Positions 36,801-45,505 are shown, numbered from the stretch's first letter. The stretch: DNA of 64,000 nt from Dethiobacter alkaliphilus (GCA_016841605.1 JAENYV010000010.1:96662-160661), one strand, 5' to 3'. Notes: a model not told the origin generated them from the sequence alone. Made by a program: numbers and translations.

Positions 36801-36837
36801 CCGGCAAGCTACCCTAAAAGGTAGCTTGCCGGCCCTT
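36801..36837. terminator. Bidirectional terminator between PGA genes
   Basis: A perfect 13-bp stem, CCGGCAAGCTACC (36801-36813) with GGTAGCTTGCCGG (36820-36832), has a 6-nt loop and is followed by CCCTTTTG. It separates the convergent pgs operon and hydrolase gene. Confidence 0.75.
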
Positions 36838-36897
36838 TTGTGCAGATCATATTTAAACTCATTCCCAAATTTTTCACTTCTACTAAACTATTATTGA

Positions 36898-37584
36898 TTA
36901 TTGACTATTTTTGACTGCCTCACTTATGGCGAAAACGTAGTTTTCCAAGCTGTCATTATTACTTGATAAAAACCGTGTCCTTAAGCCCTTTGATATTTCT
37001 AACTGTACTCCGCGACCGTCCATATTCTTATTTACAATGTTGTCCGGCGATATGCCGGCCAGATTTTTCGGAGTATCCAACACAGTAAAACCATACTTAA
37101 TCAGAGATTTTTTTATTCTGTTTGCTAAATCAGTGTCCAGGCCTCCCATATAGGTGAATTCTTTTGAACCGGAGCACCCGTGGATTGATATTGTCGTTTC
37201 GGATTTCGAAACCATTTCCAAGGCAGTCGGTTCATCGAATTTTTCTGAAGGAATATGTAAGACTGAATTCCCTTTGCTTTTTAAACCGAGAAACGAATAA
37301 TAGTTGTAATTATTATGGGAAGATAAAGCGTAGGCTAATTTAGTAGTGCCCTTTTCAATCTTTCCTCCATGTATTGCCATGACGAGAACATTCGAATCCG
37401 TTAGATCAGTTTCAATTTTATAGTCCACATTATTTAGTTCAATTAAACTTAATTCTTTAAAATTGTCAGGAATGATATAACCGGAAGCTACAACAGTTGA
37501 CTGAGTAAACGTTAAAATTATCAGACAACAACAAACAACAAATCGCTTCAAACGTAAACAAATGTCTTCTTTTGTTATAATCAT
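36898..37584 (-). CDS. Poly-gamma-glutamate hydrolase family protein
   Basis: A 228-residue secreted protein (signal segment about 13-32) of the phage PghP/YmaC (DUF867) zinc hydrolase family, which cuts gamma-glutamyl bonds. Likely metal and catalytic residues are all present: H72 and E77 ('IHGGKIEKGT'), H110 ('LHIPS'), H135 ('SIHGCSG') and E196 ('VQLEISKG'). It is convergent with the pgs operon. It probably trims or degrades the polymer made by PgsBC and is the active counterpart of the degenerate paralog at 35775. Confidence 0.88.
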   Translation of the reverse strand: MIITKEDICLRLKRFVVCCCLIILTFTQSTVVASGYIIPDNFKELSLIELNNVDYKIETDLTDSNVLVMAIHGGKIEKGTTKLAYALSSHNNYNYYSFLGLKSKGNSVLHIPSEKFDEPTALEMVSKSETTISIHGCSGSKEFTYMGGLDTDLANRIKKSLIKYGFTVLDTPKNLAGISPDNIVNKNMDGRGVQLEISKGLRTRFLSSNNDSLENYVFAISEAVKNSQ

Positions 37585-37871
37585 ACCTATCGCCCCACTT
37601 TTTTACCGGATATTTTAAATTTTAAAAAATGCTGCCGGATCCGCAGAAAATATAATTCCCGATTTTTTTGGCGTTATGGTCAGTCTTTTATCATAATTTT
37701 ACCAGGGTATACCCATTCTTGTCAAATAATCAATCGCCAAGACTTTGTGCCCGCAAACACCTTGCATAACAATAATTAATCGTTTTGAGGGAAGGATAGA
37801 GGAAAGGGGGGGCAGGTCATCCGGTCCTTCCCCCACCTTTTTTTAATAACTTGCGTTTTGGTTCGTTTTTC
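37585..37871. other. Intergenic region with G/C-run hairpin
   Basis: A mostly AT-rich gap upstream of the hydrolase gene. At about 37806-37842 a GGGGG...CCCCC hairpin with TTTTTTT on the plus side lies after the DUF1700-like gene end and probably terminates it. Nothing else was recognised. Confidence 0.4.
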
Positions 37872-38534
37872 TCATCGCTTTCCGCGATCAGTTCCCGTTA
37901 GGATAAGAAAAAGTAATAAGCCAATGCCTGCCAGGAAGAACACCATTAATGAACCGATAGAAATATAAATTTCACCGGTTGCGTAACGTGCGACAGCCGA
38001 GGTAAAAAAGCCGAAAAGCAACAGCCCGACAGACAAAGCGTAGAACGCGGCGCGAATTTTGTTCATGGCATACTTTTTAGTTGTTTCTCTGGTCAACACA
38101 CTGTAAGTGAACAACATTCCCCCCGCAACGATGAATATTCCGCTTCCTGTAACCTCCGTACCGGATAAGCCCATGAAGTGCAACATTGCAATCACAAATA
38201 ACCCGAACAGAATAAGCAATACTCCGATAATTATCCCGGCCGTGGAAATACGGGCCGTCATTGTGGAATAAACGGATTGCTTGGCCGTATCCTGTCCAAG
38301 TTTGCGCATATCCTCTACCAACCCGCCCAAATCACCCATGGAGATGACAGCCTCTTTGAAAGCCTGGTCATCATCCATGCCGCGGGATTTAAAATCCAAT
38401 GTTTTTTCTTTGATATTTATGGCCAACTCTTCCTTCAGGTCAAATAGTTGGTGTGTTGAGCCGACCCCCGAAAACAGATTGTCGATATATGTCGTTATCT
38501 TATTGTTGAGGTGATTCTTATGCTTTGACATCAT
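37872..38534 (-). CDS. Permease-prefix / DUF1700-like membrane protein
   Basis: A 220-residue protein. The N-terminal soluble part ('LKEELAINIKEKTLDFKSRGMDDDQAFKEAVISMGDLGGL') is the permease-prefix domain commonly found beside PadR regulators, and four hydrophobic segments follow (about 95-215). Its start overlaps the end of the PadR gene, so the two are coupled. Such pairs are thought to act in membrane-stress sensing; the specific role is unknown. Confidence 0.8.
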   Translation of the reverse strand: MMSKHKNHLNNKITTYIDNLFSGVGSTHQLFDLKEELAINIKEKTLDFKSRGMDDDQAFKEAVISMGDLGGLVEDMRKLGQDTAKQSVYSTMTARISTAGIIIGVLLILFGLFVIAMLHFMGLSGTEVTGSGIFIVAGGMLFTYSVLTRETTKKYAMNKIRAAFYALSVGLLLFGFFTSAVARYATGEIYISIGSLMVFFLAGIGLLLFLILTGTDRGKR

Positions 38535-38871
38535 CGAGACCTCCCTGAATTAATTGGTCTAAAACAACTCTGGCAAAGTTCCAATCTTTTTTGTTTTGAG
38601 AATAAAGCTCTTCGCCCTTTGCGGTGATGCGGTAGTACTTGCGTCTACCGCCCTGCGTTTCGTCCCCCCAGTAGGAGAGGATGTAACCCTCTTGCTCCAG
38701 CCGCCGGAATGCGGTATATAAGGTCGCTTCCTTTAATTCATACCGATTGCCGCTTAGCTGGAAAATTTTTTTATAGATCCCGTATCCGTAACTGTCACCC
38801 TGCCGCAGCACATTTAAAATTATTGTGTCGGTATGACCACGGATGAGGTCTGTAGAAATTTTGGCATTCAT
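38518..38871 (-). CDS. PadR family transcriptional regulator
   Basis: A 117-residue short PadR protein. The winged helix reads 'LIRGHTDTIILNVLRQGDSYGYGIYKKIF' and 'ELKEATLYTAFRRLEQEGYILSYWGDETQGGRRKYYRITAKG', a close match to the LmrR/YqjI-like short group. ATG 38871 follows GGGAGGCG; a longer reading from 38922 has no RBS. It is coupled to the permease-prefix gene (17-nt overlap), which it likely controls together with itself. Confidence 0.92.
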   Translation of the reverse strand: MNAKISTDLIRGHTDTIILNVLRQGDSYGYGIYKKIFQLSGNRYELKEATLYTAFRRLEQEGYILSYWGDETQGGRRKYYRITAKGEELYSQNKKDWNFARVVLDQLIQGGLDDVKA

Positions 38872-39009
38872 AGCTATTCGCCTCCCGAAATATACTCTAT
38901 CACATATTACTATGTCAGTCAATATACTATGATAAAAATATATCTATGCCGTCTAGTTAATGTTGATCTGTTAGATAAACGAAGGGCTGGATATTCGAAA
39001 ATATAAAAG

Positions 39010-40476
39010 CTAAATATGGATACGGAATAGGGGTATATTCTGGCGCCGCATTTCCGCGGCAAAAAAGATCGTGACGATAATAACCGAAAGGACGTCGGAC
39101 AGCGGAGTGGAGAGCCAGATTCCGGTTAAGCCGAAGAAACGGGGCAGGATAATAATACAGGGAAGGTAAATGAGAAATTGGCGCAGCAGGGAGAGGATCA
39201 TGGTCGGAATTCCTTTCCCAACCGCTTGAAAGAAAGAAACGGCAATGACTGCCGGAGCCGACAGGGGATACATCACTACCATGATGCGCAAAGCCCGGAT
39301 ACCGATGGCTAACAGTTCCGGTTCCGAATTAAAAAGTCGCAGAAAAAAATGGGGGAAGGTAAAAAAGATCGCTCCTGCTGCGGTGGTAAAAACAGTGCCC
39401 GCTAGAATGCCCTTTAAGAGGGCTTCACGGATGCGCAGCAGCTTTTTGGCTCCAAAGTTGAAACCGATAATAGGAAGCAATCCCTGGGAGATGCCTCCCA
39501 CCGGTATGAAAGCAAATGTTTGCAGTCGTATGATAAGCCCCATGACAGCCAGAGGGATATGACCGAAACTTCCCAGGTAACGGTTGACCAGGACCACGGA
39601 GAAGTTGCCCGCGATCAGCGAAAACATGGTTGGAGCCCCCACCCGGTAGATCTCCAGGATTACCTGAAGACGGGGTTTTAAATGGTTCCAGCGTAAAGAA
39701 AGAGCGCTTTGGCGGCTGAAATAAAAGTGCAGCACCAGCCCCGCCCCCAAGACCTTGGCCAGAACAGTAGCCACGGCGGCTCCCCGCACTCCCATTCCCA
39801 GGGCGAAGATAAAAATGGGGTCCAGAATTATATTGGCCACAGCAGAGATAACCAGCGTCCGCATGGATATCAGGGCGTTTCCTTCGGAGCGCGCCGTATT
39901 GGTCAGCATAGACATGAGCATTAAAAAGACCGTACCGGCAAGAACTATCGTCATATACTGGACGGTTAGATCCATGATGGCCGGGGTAGCCCCGAATAAT
40001 AAAAGCAAGCGGCGCAGAAATATTATTCCCAGGATGGTGACCGCCAATCCCAGGAAGAGAGATAGAATAAAGATTTGCCCCGCGGCTATGGAGGCGTCTT
40101 CATAACGTTTTGCTCCCAGGGAACGGGAGATGAGGGAGGCAGCCCCTACCCCGGTACTGTTGGCCAGGGCGGCAATAATCACCTGAATAGGGAAGGACAC
40201 GGAGAGAGCGGCGATGGCTTCGCTTCCCAACCGGCCCAGGAAGATGGTATCAATAATATTGTAGGAATTCGTCACGATCATGGCGAAGGTGGCCGGCAAA
40301 GAAAAGCGCAGCATCAGGCGGTTGATACTGTCCCGGCCCATGCCGGCTGTCTGCTCCTGCGGATCGATTTTAGCAGTTGCTTCCGCCGCAGTTGCTTCCG
40401 CCGCAGTTGCTTCCGGAGCAACATCCTGTCTTGCCGGCTGTCCTTCTTCCCATCTTTGGGATTCGTCCTTATCCAC
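39010..40476 (-). CDS. MATE family efflux transporter
   Basis: A 488-residue transporter with twelve predicted helices starting near residue 50. The family stretch 'FSLPATFAMIVTNSYNIIDTIFLG' and 'GVGAASLISRSLGAKRYEDA' mark TM1 and TM2. It exports drugs or organic cations using an ion gradient. The N-terminal 45 residues are an unusual acidic/Ala-rich cytoplasmic extension built partly from an 'EATAA' repeat, encoded by a 15-bp tandem repeat at about 40375-40425. Confidence 0.93.
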   Translation of the reverse strand: MDKDESQRWEEGQPARQDVAPEATAAEATAAEATAKIDPQEQTAGMGRDSINRLMLRFSLPATFAMIVTNSYNIIDTIFLGRLGSEAIAALSVSFPIQVIIAALANSTGVGAASLISRSLGAKRYEDASIAAGQIFILSLFLGLAVTILGIIFLRRLLLLFGATPAIMDLTVQYMTIVLAGTVFLMLMSMLTNTARSEGNALISMRTLVISAVANIILDPIFIFALGMGVRGAAVATVLAKVLGAGLVLHFYFSRQSALSLRWNHLKPRLQVILEIYRVGAPTMFSLIAGNFSVVLVNRYLGSFGHIPLAVMGLIIRLQTFAFIPVGGISQGLLPIIGFNFGAKKLLRIREALLKGILAGTVFTTAAGAIFFTFPHFFLRLFNSEPELLAIGIRALRIMVVMYPLSAPAVIAVSFFQAVGKGIPTMILSLLRQFLIYLPCIIILPRFFGLTGIWLSTPLSDVLSVIIVTIFFAAEMRRQNIPLFRIHI

Positions 40477-40589
40477 TAAGCCAAAGCCTCCCCATGTCCC
40501 TAACGGTATCCTTTTGCTCAGAACGGCGTCATACTATTCAACTTTTTTATCTCCTCTCCACATAATACCCTAAAAATGAAATCTCGGCA

Positions 40590-41957
40590 CTAGAATTGTT
40601 TTACCTGCAGAATACGACCCCAGCAAGGATAAAGGCACGGTATGCTGCATTTACCGTTTTTTATCTCAAAATCCTCTCCGGGATTAAGCAAATCTATCGC
40701 CTTGCCCCTGCCAACCGGAATATTTATTTCCACAGGCACTTTCCTGTCCGCAGAATTGACAATGACAATTATGCATTCATTATCATACTGTCTGGCAAAA
40801 GCATATTGCTCGTGCTTCACCAGCACCGTCCTGTAGTCTCCGCTCAATAATGCCTTTGAGGCTTTGCGTATCTTTGCCAGGTGTGAGATGGCAGCAGCGA
40901 GATCACGGTTCGGACTGTTTTTGGAACAGTATTCCCTGTTAAGTGCAGGCCGAAGGTTTTCATCCGACCCGCAGCTTTTTTTACCCTCAATACCCCACTC
41001 GCTTCCATAGTATATTGAAGGTATCCCCGGCATAGTAAATAAAAGCACATGCAGGGGGTAAAGATAAGCCGGCTTTTTAAGTGTGCCGGCTATACGGTTC
41101 ACATCGTGATTGTCCGCAAATGAATAAAGCAGAAGGTCTCTGTATATGCCTTCTTCCTTCCCAAACTGGCGGTTAAGGGAATATGCTATTTCAAAATAGT
41201 TTTTATCGTTATGGCTTGAGTATAGCCCTTTATAGCACTCATAATTGGTTGCCGAATCAAGTGTCTGCTCGTTTACCCACCGGTTATAGTCGCCGCGTAC
41301 AACCTCTCCCAGCAGCCAGAAATCAGGACGGATACTCTTGCAGAACCGTGCCAGCCGGCGCAGAAATGAAAGATCAATACAATCGGCACAGTCGAGACGT
41401 ATACCGTCCAGGTCGTACTTGTCAATCCACATTTCCACAGCCTTAAAAATGTGTTCTTCTACCTCCGGGTTGCTGACATTCAGCTTTACAAGGTTATAGC
41501 AGCCGTTCCATCCTTCATAGGAGAAGGGATCATTGTATGAGCTTTTCCTGTTTAAATCCAGGTTGGAAAACCAACGGCAATACTTTGAAGCCTTTCCCTT
41601 ATTCAGCACATCCCTGAATGCCCAAAAATCCCTGCCCACATGATTAAAAACCCCGTCCGCCACCACACGAATGCCCCGGCAATGCAATTCCCCGACTACT
41701 CCTGCAAGGGTTGAACAATCCCCTAGCCGGCGATCTACTTTAAAATAATCTGCAGTGTCATAGCCATGAGAACCTGATTCAAACAATGGTCCAAAATAAA
41801 CGGCATTTGCTCCAAGTTCCTCAATATGTCCTATCCAATCGATAACCGTTTCAAGTCTTGGCCGGGGCTCTGCAATAAAATCGTTATATCTGGGGGCGTC
41901 GCAGAATCCAAGGGGATAAATATGGTAAAAAAAAGCTTTTTGTACCCATTTGCTCAT
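40590..41957 (-). CDS. Alpha-amylase family glycoside hydrolase (GH13)
   Basis: A 455-residue intracellular GH13 enzyme with no signal peptide. It shows the four conserved regions: 'VVADGVFNHVG' (I), 'GIRLDCADCIDL' (II, nucleophile Asp), 'FWLLGEVVRGD' (III, acid/base Glu) and 'FADNHDVNRIAGTL' (IV). A C-terminal beta domain follows. It probably cuts maltodextrins taken into the cell. ATG 41957 gives 'MSKWVQKAFFYHIYPLGF', the usual family start; GTG 41981 is an alternative. A TetR operator overlaps its promoter. Confidence 0.92.
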   Translation of the reverse strand: MSKWVQKAFFYHIYPLGFCDAPRYNDFIAEPRPRLETVIDWIGHIEELGANAVYFGPLFESGSHGYDTADYFKVDRRLGDCSTLAGVVGELHCRGIRVVADGVFNHVGRDFWAFRDVLNKGKASKYCRWFSNLDLNRKSSYNDPFSYEGWNGCYNLVKLNVSNPEVEEHIFKAVEMWIDKYDLDGIRLDCADCIDLSFLRRLARFCKSIRPDFWLLGEVVRGDYNRWVNEQTLDSATNYECYKGLYSSHNDKNYFEIAYSLNRQFGKEEGIYRDLLLYSFADNHDVNRIAGTLKKPAYLYPLHVLLFTMPGIPSIYYGSEWGIEGKKSCGSDENLRPALNREYCSKNSPNRDLAAAISHLAKIRKASKALLSGDYRTVLVKHEQYAFARQYDNECIIVIVNSADRKVPVEINIPVGRGKAIDLLNPGEDFEIKNGKCSIPCLYPCWGRILQVKQF

Positions 41958-41998
41958 ATTATTGGTGCGTATCCTCCTCACTTAGAATGGCCGGCTAT

Positions 41999-42026
41999 AC
42001 TATACCGATTGGTATAGTATAGCCAA
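41999..42026 (-). promoter_or_regulatory. Amylase promoter overlapped by a TetR operator
   Basis: On the minus strand, -35 TTGGCT (42021-42026) and -10 TATAGT (41999-42004) are 16 bp apart. The region is a 14-bp-arm palindrome, GGCTATACTATACC (41993-42006) and its complement (42011-42024). Its centre TATACCgattGGTATA (42001-42016) matches the tetR promoter site. Confidence 0.75.
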
Positions 42027-42035
42027 AAAAAATTT

Positions 42036-42602
42036 TTACGAAAAAATACCGTGCATAAATTGATGAATCGCTTTAAATGTTGTTTCATTGTTTAACTGAA
42101 TATGATTGGAATAACACATTTGGATATAGGTGTTAACCATGGCGAGCAGGCTTACAGCATAGGGTTTGTGCCTTCCTCTCATATTACCGTGGTCCCCGGC
42201 TGCCTTAATGAATAGCTGTTCCAGCATCTCCAGCTGCCTTTGCAGAACAGGCATCGCCGCTTTAAAAGATTCGCTCTCCGGAGGCGAGTAAATCATGGAT
42301 ATGTACATACGGTAAAATACCGGATGATTAGCCGCATGGGAGAAATAGGCAGATACAACTCTGTGAAGGGTGAGCGGCAAATCTCTCCGGTAATCAGCCG
42401 CTTTAAGCAGGGCAGTCTCCAGCTTCAGGTAGTTTTCTTTCAGGACGGATTCAAGCAACCCCCTTTTATTTCCAAAATAATGATACAGTGTCGGTTTAGT
42501 AATGCCGGCTTTCTCTGCAATTTCCTGTACACCAACAGCATCATAGCCCCGGTGTGAAAACAACTCAAGGGCACATTCAAGAATAAGCTCGCGGTTTTCC
42601 AT
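42036..42602 (-). CDS. TetR family regulator of the amylase gene
   Basis: A 188-residue TetR protein. The HTH is 'ILECALELFSHRGYDAVGVQEIAEKAGITKPTLYHYFGNKRGLLESVL', a strong match whose recognition helix is 'TKPTLYHYFGNK'. The remainder is a helical ligand domain. It lies immediately upstream of the amylase gene. Identical TATACC-N4-GGTATA sites occur in both its own promoter and the amylase promoter, so it likely represses both. The inducer is unknown; the neighbouring gene suggests a sugar-related signal. Confidence 0.92.
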   Translation of the reverse strand: MENRELILECALELFSHRGYDAVGVQEIAEKAGITKPTLYHYFGNKRGLLESVLKENYLKLETALLKAADYRRDLPLTLHRVVSAYFSHAANHPVFYRMYISMIYSPPESESFKAAMPVLQRQLEMLEQLFIKAAGDHGNMRGRHKPYAVSLLAMVNTYIQMCYSNHIQLNNETTFKAIHQFMHGIFS

Positions 42603-42631
42603 TGTATGCTCCCAAATTTTTTTACATTGAT

Positions 42632-42660
42632 ATTATACCACACGGTATAGAAAATATAAA
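42632..42660 (-). promoter_or_regulatory. tetR promoter with operator
   Basis: On the minus strand, -35 TTTATA (42655-42660) and -10 TATAAT (42632-42637) lie 17 bp apart. The operator TATACCacacGGTATA (42634-42649) covers the -10 and spacer, consistent with autorepression. Confidence 0.75.
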
Positions 42661-42770
42661 TCAATTCACAGCCGCATATGATTTTTCTTTAACAACTTAT
42701 TATTAATTTGTTTGGTATTTAGACTCAAGGTGGAATCGGGAGAATGTTGGCGATAATTATTCTCCATTCT

Positions 42771-42821
42771 TAGCTAATAATAATTGACAAAATAGCTAAC
42801 ATTTATTATAATATTAACTAA
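42771..42821 (+). promoter_or_regulatory. Promoter and three 22-bp-spaced sites of the Phd-Uma2 gene
   Basis: A -35 TTGACA (42784-42789) and -10 TATAAT (42807-42812) are 17 bp apart. Heptamers TAGCTAA (42771), TAGCTAA (42793) and TAACTAA (42815) recur at exactly 22-bp intervals before, between and after these elements, as expected for cooperative operator binding on one DNA face. Confidence 0.75.
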
Positions 42822-42843
42822 TAGAAGGATAGGTGACGATATC

Positions 42844-43578
42844 ATGCGTGTTAATACCACGGATTTACAAAATGCTTTTGGAAAATATCTTTCCCTGGTC
42901 GAAAAGGAAGATATTATTATTATTAAAAACGGGAAATCTGTCGCTAAGCTCATCCGCTATACAGACCCTGATTATTTTCTGGTTCATGAGGAAGCAAAAA
43001 ATTATCAATCAACGAAAAAAGTCAGCTATGAAGAATATATGGCCCTGGTTAATTCCTCAGACCAAAGGTATGAACTTATCGACGGTGAGATTTACCTGTT
43101 GGCTTCACCCAGCTTTAGGCACCAGATCGTGGTCAACGAACTATCATGGCATTTTAATAACTATTTTAGAAAAAAGCCCTGCAGATCATTAACAGCACCA
43201 TTAGATGTGAGGCTTTTCGGTTTTGCGACCAAGTTCGAAGAAGATCCGAATGTTGTTCAGCCGGATATCGTTGTGATCTGTGATGAAGACAAAGTCAATA
43301 AAGATAACAAGTATGAGGGCATACCCACACTGATTGTAGAAGTATTGTCTCCATCGACTAAAGGAAAGGATATGGCCATAAAATTGCATTTATACATGAA
43401 AAGCGGTGTTTTAGAGTACTGGATCGTAGATTTGGAAAACAATCGTATCAATCAATACTCCTTTTCTCCAGAAAGAGATATAGGAAGTTTAAATACATTC
43501 CAGGAAGAAGATACAATTAAATCAACTGTTTTTGAGGGTTTGGAGATACCGTTAAGAGAAATTTTTTCTGTGAATTGA
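42844..43578 (+). CDS. Phd/YefM antitoxin domain fused to a Uma2 (DUF820) nuclease
   Basis: A 244-residue fusion. Residues 1-50 ('MRVNTTDLQNAFGKYLSLVEKEDIIIIKNGKSVAKL') match the Phd/YefM DNA-binding antitoxin fold. Residues about 60-240 are a Uma2-type PD-(D/E)xK domain with 'QPDIVVICDED', 'PTLIVEVLSPSTKGKDMAIKL' (Asp, Glu-x-x and Lys) and 'GVLEYWIVDLEN'. No separate toxin gene follows. The N-terminal half probably binds the three upstream sites. The protein may be a self-regulated nuclease or a DNA-targeted effector; biochemical role is unproven. Confidence 0.85.
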   Translation: MRVNTTDLQNAFGKYLSLVEKEDIIIIKNGKSVAKLIRYTDPDYFLVHEEAKNYQSTKKVSYEEYMALVNSSDQRYELIDGEIYLLASPSFRHQIVVNELSWHFNNYFRKKPCRSLTAPLDVRLFGFATKFEEDPNVVQPDIVVICDEDKVNKDNKYEGIPTLIVEVLSPSTKGKDMAIKLHLYMKSGVLEYWIVDLENNRINQYSFSPERDIGSLNTFQEEDTIKSTVFEGLEIPLREIFSVN

Positions 43579-43665
43579 TAGAAAGTCGTCACTTAACCAC
43601 TTAACAAAAGCAGATGAGGGCATTGGTATTAGCTAAGGCAAACAAAAATAAAGGAGCTGTACCAT

Positions 43666-43983
43666 ATGAAGAAGCGACTGCGCAAGAAGCTTCGGCTTGG
43701 GGAATTTCAGGAGTTGGGATTCGAGGTCCGGTTTCGACTGCCGGATGATTGTACCGAGGCTGACCTGGATGCGTTTTTTGATTCCTTTATTGCCGAAGCG
43801 ATTGAGGGGAACGGTCTTATATGCGGTGGTCGAGGCGGGCGCGAATGGAATATTTTCGTTTCTCGGCACCATCGGCAGTCGGCAACCGAAAATGATCGGA
43901 GTGCAATTGCTGCATGGCTTGAAGGGCACGGCCATGTTGCGGAGATCCGTATCGGCCCTCTGGCGGATGCGTGGTACGATTAA
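43666..43983 (+). CDS. YggL-like 50S ribosome-binding protein (DUF469)
   Basis: A 105-residue protein opening 'MKKRLRKKLRLGEFQELGFEVRFRL', the characteristic basic start of YggL, and continuing 'ADLDAFFDSFIAEAIEGNGLICGGRG' and 'WLEGHGHVAEIRIGPLADAWYD'. YggL binds the large ribosomal subunit in Enterobacteria and is best known from Proteobacteria, so its presence here suggests lateral transfer or a wider distribution. RBS AAGGAGC lies upstream. Monocistronic. Confidence 0.85.
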   Translation: MKKRLRKKLRLGEFQELGFEVRFRLPDDCTEADLDAFFDSFIAEAIEGNGLICGGRGGREWNIFVSRHHRQSATENDRSAIAAWLEGHGHVAEIRIGPLADAWYD

Positions 43984-44063
43984 TATTTGCTATAATTTTG
44001 GCTCTTTATTATTGTTATATGTTACAATTGTATGTTCTATTGAAGGAGGATCGGAAGCGCTTT

Positions 44064-44498
44064 TTACAAGCTGACTTCTTCTTTTGGTGCAAAGTTGGTT
44101 TCCATGGTCCAGATCGTTGCCAGGCCGTTTTTTAAGCGGAAAACCACAAATGTCCGATAGAAATCCTCCAGAGCACCGCTTTCCTTCCAGTCCTTAACAA
44201 ACTGACGAGTCGGATGTTTCGAGATCTCGTCTTTCAACGCATTATCATCCACCAGTTCCAGAGAGCCGTGCACACGAACCTGAATGCCTTTTCCAAAGTC
44301 ATTAAAACAGACTTCAACTTTTGGATTGTTCATGATCTGCTTATAGACATCCTTCATGGTCCCTGTATGAAACACTATTCCTTCTTCATCCGCTTTGTAA
44401 AGGAGCATCCCCCTGCCTCTCGGCTGATCGCCCTCCACAGTCGCCAGAAAAAAGGCGGGGTTGCTGTTCATTAAAGCAAATATCTCCTGTCCGGTCAT
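44064..44498 (-). CDS. Pyridoxamine 5'-phosphate oxidase-like FMN-binding protein
   Basis: A 144-residue split-barrel protein. 'PAFFLATVEGDQPRGRGMLLYKADEEGIVFHTGTMKDVYKQIMNNPKVEVCFND' is the standard PNPOx-like/general stress protein 26 pattern (short dehydratase-like barrel that binds FMN or F420). It is too short for a true PdxH. It probably reduces small flavin-linked substrates. Monocistronic, with RBS upstream on the minus strand. Confidence 0.88.
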   Translation of the reverse strand: MTGQEIFALMNSNPAFFLATVEGDQPRGRGMLLYKADEEGIVFHTGTMKDVYKQIMNNPKVEVCFNDFGKGIQVRVHGSLELVDDNALKDEISKHPTRQFVKDWKESGALEDFYRTFVVFRLKNGLATIWTMETNFAPKEEVSL

Positions 44499-44605
44499 TT
44501 CTTTTACACCCCTCGCAATTTATTTAAAGCATGGTATTATCATAAAAAAAGCGGCCGTAAAAAACTTGCAAAATAAGCTCAAGTCGTTGAAATATCCTGC
44601 TTATT

Positions 44606-45505
44606 TTACTTTTCAAGATAAGATTTCTTGAATTCGGAAGGAGTCATGCCCAGATATTTTGTAAAGCATGATGAAAAATGAGACGTACTGTTAAAACCGC
44701 ATTCCAATGCTGTTTCAGTTACTTTTTTTCCTCCCATTCTCAGTAATTTTTTTGCTTTTTCCAGGCGTGTTCGTATTAAAAACTCCATTGGTGTAAGGCC
44801 TGTTTCTTTTTTGAAAATCCTCATAAAATGAGATTCCGACATATTGGCAATTCGCGCCAGCTCAGCTATGGTCAGCTTTTTCCCAAAGTGCTGATGCATA
44901 AAAGCGATGGCTTTTTCTATTTCAAATTTATCGGTAATAAAATCAACAGATTTATTTATGGCAAGAAGCCCTCGGATCAATAGATGCGTTAGCACGGTAG
45001 CAAGAGCATCCATTACATCTTGGCGGCCGGGAAGCGCATTTTCGGTTTCTGACATAAATTTTTTAATATAGATCATAATTTCATGTTCAACAAGAAACTG
45101 CTCCCAGAAGTACGGTTTAGGTAATTCCTTGCTATACGAGTCATAAATGGTTTCATAAAAATTTTTTGCAATAAAAATGGCAACATACCTTGTAAAAGTA
45201 TCCGTTTCTTTTTCATCATGGGGTAGGTCAGGGGCCATAGCTGCCGCCAGATAATGACCGGGAAGTATATTAATGTTTACAGGAATAATATTTTGCTCTT
45301 TCGCAAAGAACAAGAAAAAAGAGTACGCGGGGTGGGTGTGTTGTGGTCTGATCGCGTATTGGCAATAACCGACACTGGGGATAAATATGCCAAAATTTTT
45401 GGAAACAAAATAATCGACGTTTTTTAGATCAGGCTCTTGTATATCTCCCACAAGCTTTTGCACAGAGAGCATAACTTTTTGTACATCTTGTACATCCATT
45501 TTCAT
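44606..45505 (-). CDS. AraC family transcriptional regulator
   Basis: A 299-residue regulator. The N-terminal part (about 30-150, 'QHTHPAYSFFLFF') looks like an AraC cupin ligand domain. The C-terminal double HTH (about 198-296) includes 'LTIAELARIANMSESHFMRIFKKETGLTPMEFL' and 'KVTETALECGFNSTSHFSSCFTKYLGMTPSEFKKS'. It is divergent from the MBL hydrolase gene and may control it or an unlinked sugar/metabolite gene. Confidence 0.93.
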   Translation of the reverse strand: MKMDVQDVQKVMLSVQKLVGDIQEPDLKNVDYFVSKNFGIFIPSVGYCQYAIRPQHTHPAYSFFLFFAKEQNIIPVNINILPGHYLAAAMAPDLPHDEKETDTFTRYVAIFIAKNFYETIYDSYSKELPKPYFWEQFLVEHEIMIYIKKFMSETENALPGRQDVMDALATVLTHLLIRGLLAINKSVDFITDKFEIEKAIAFMHQHFGKKLTIAELARIANMSESHFMRIFKKETGLTPMEFLIRTRLEKAKKLLRMGGKKVTETALECGFNSTSHFSSCFTKYLGMTPSEFKKSYLEK

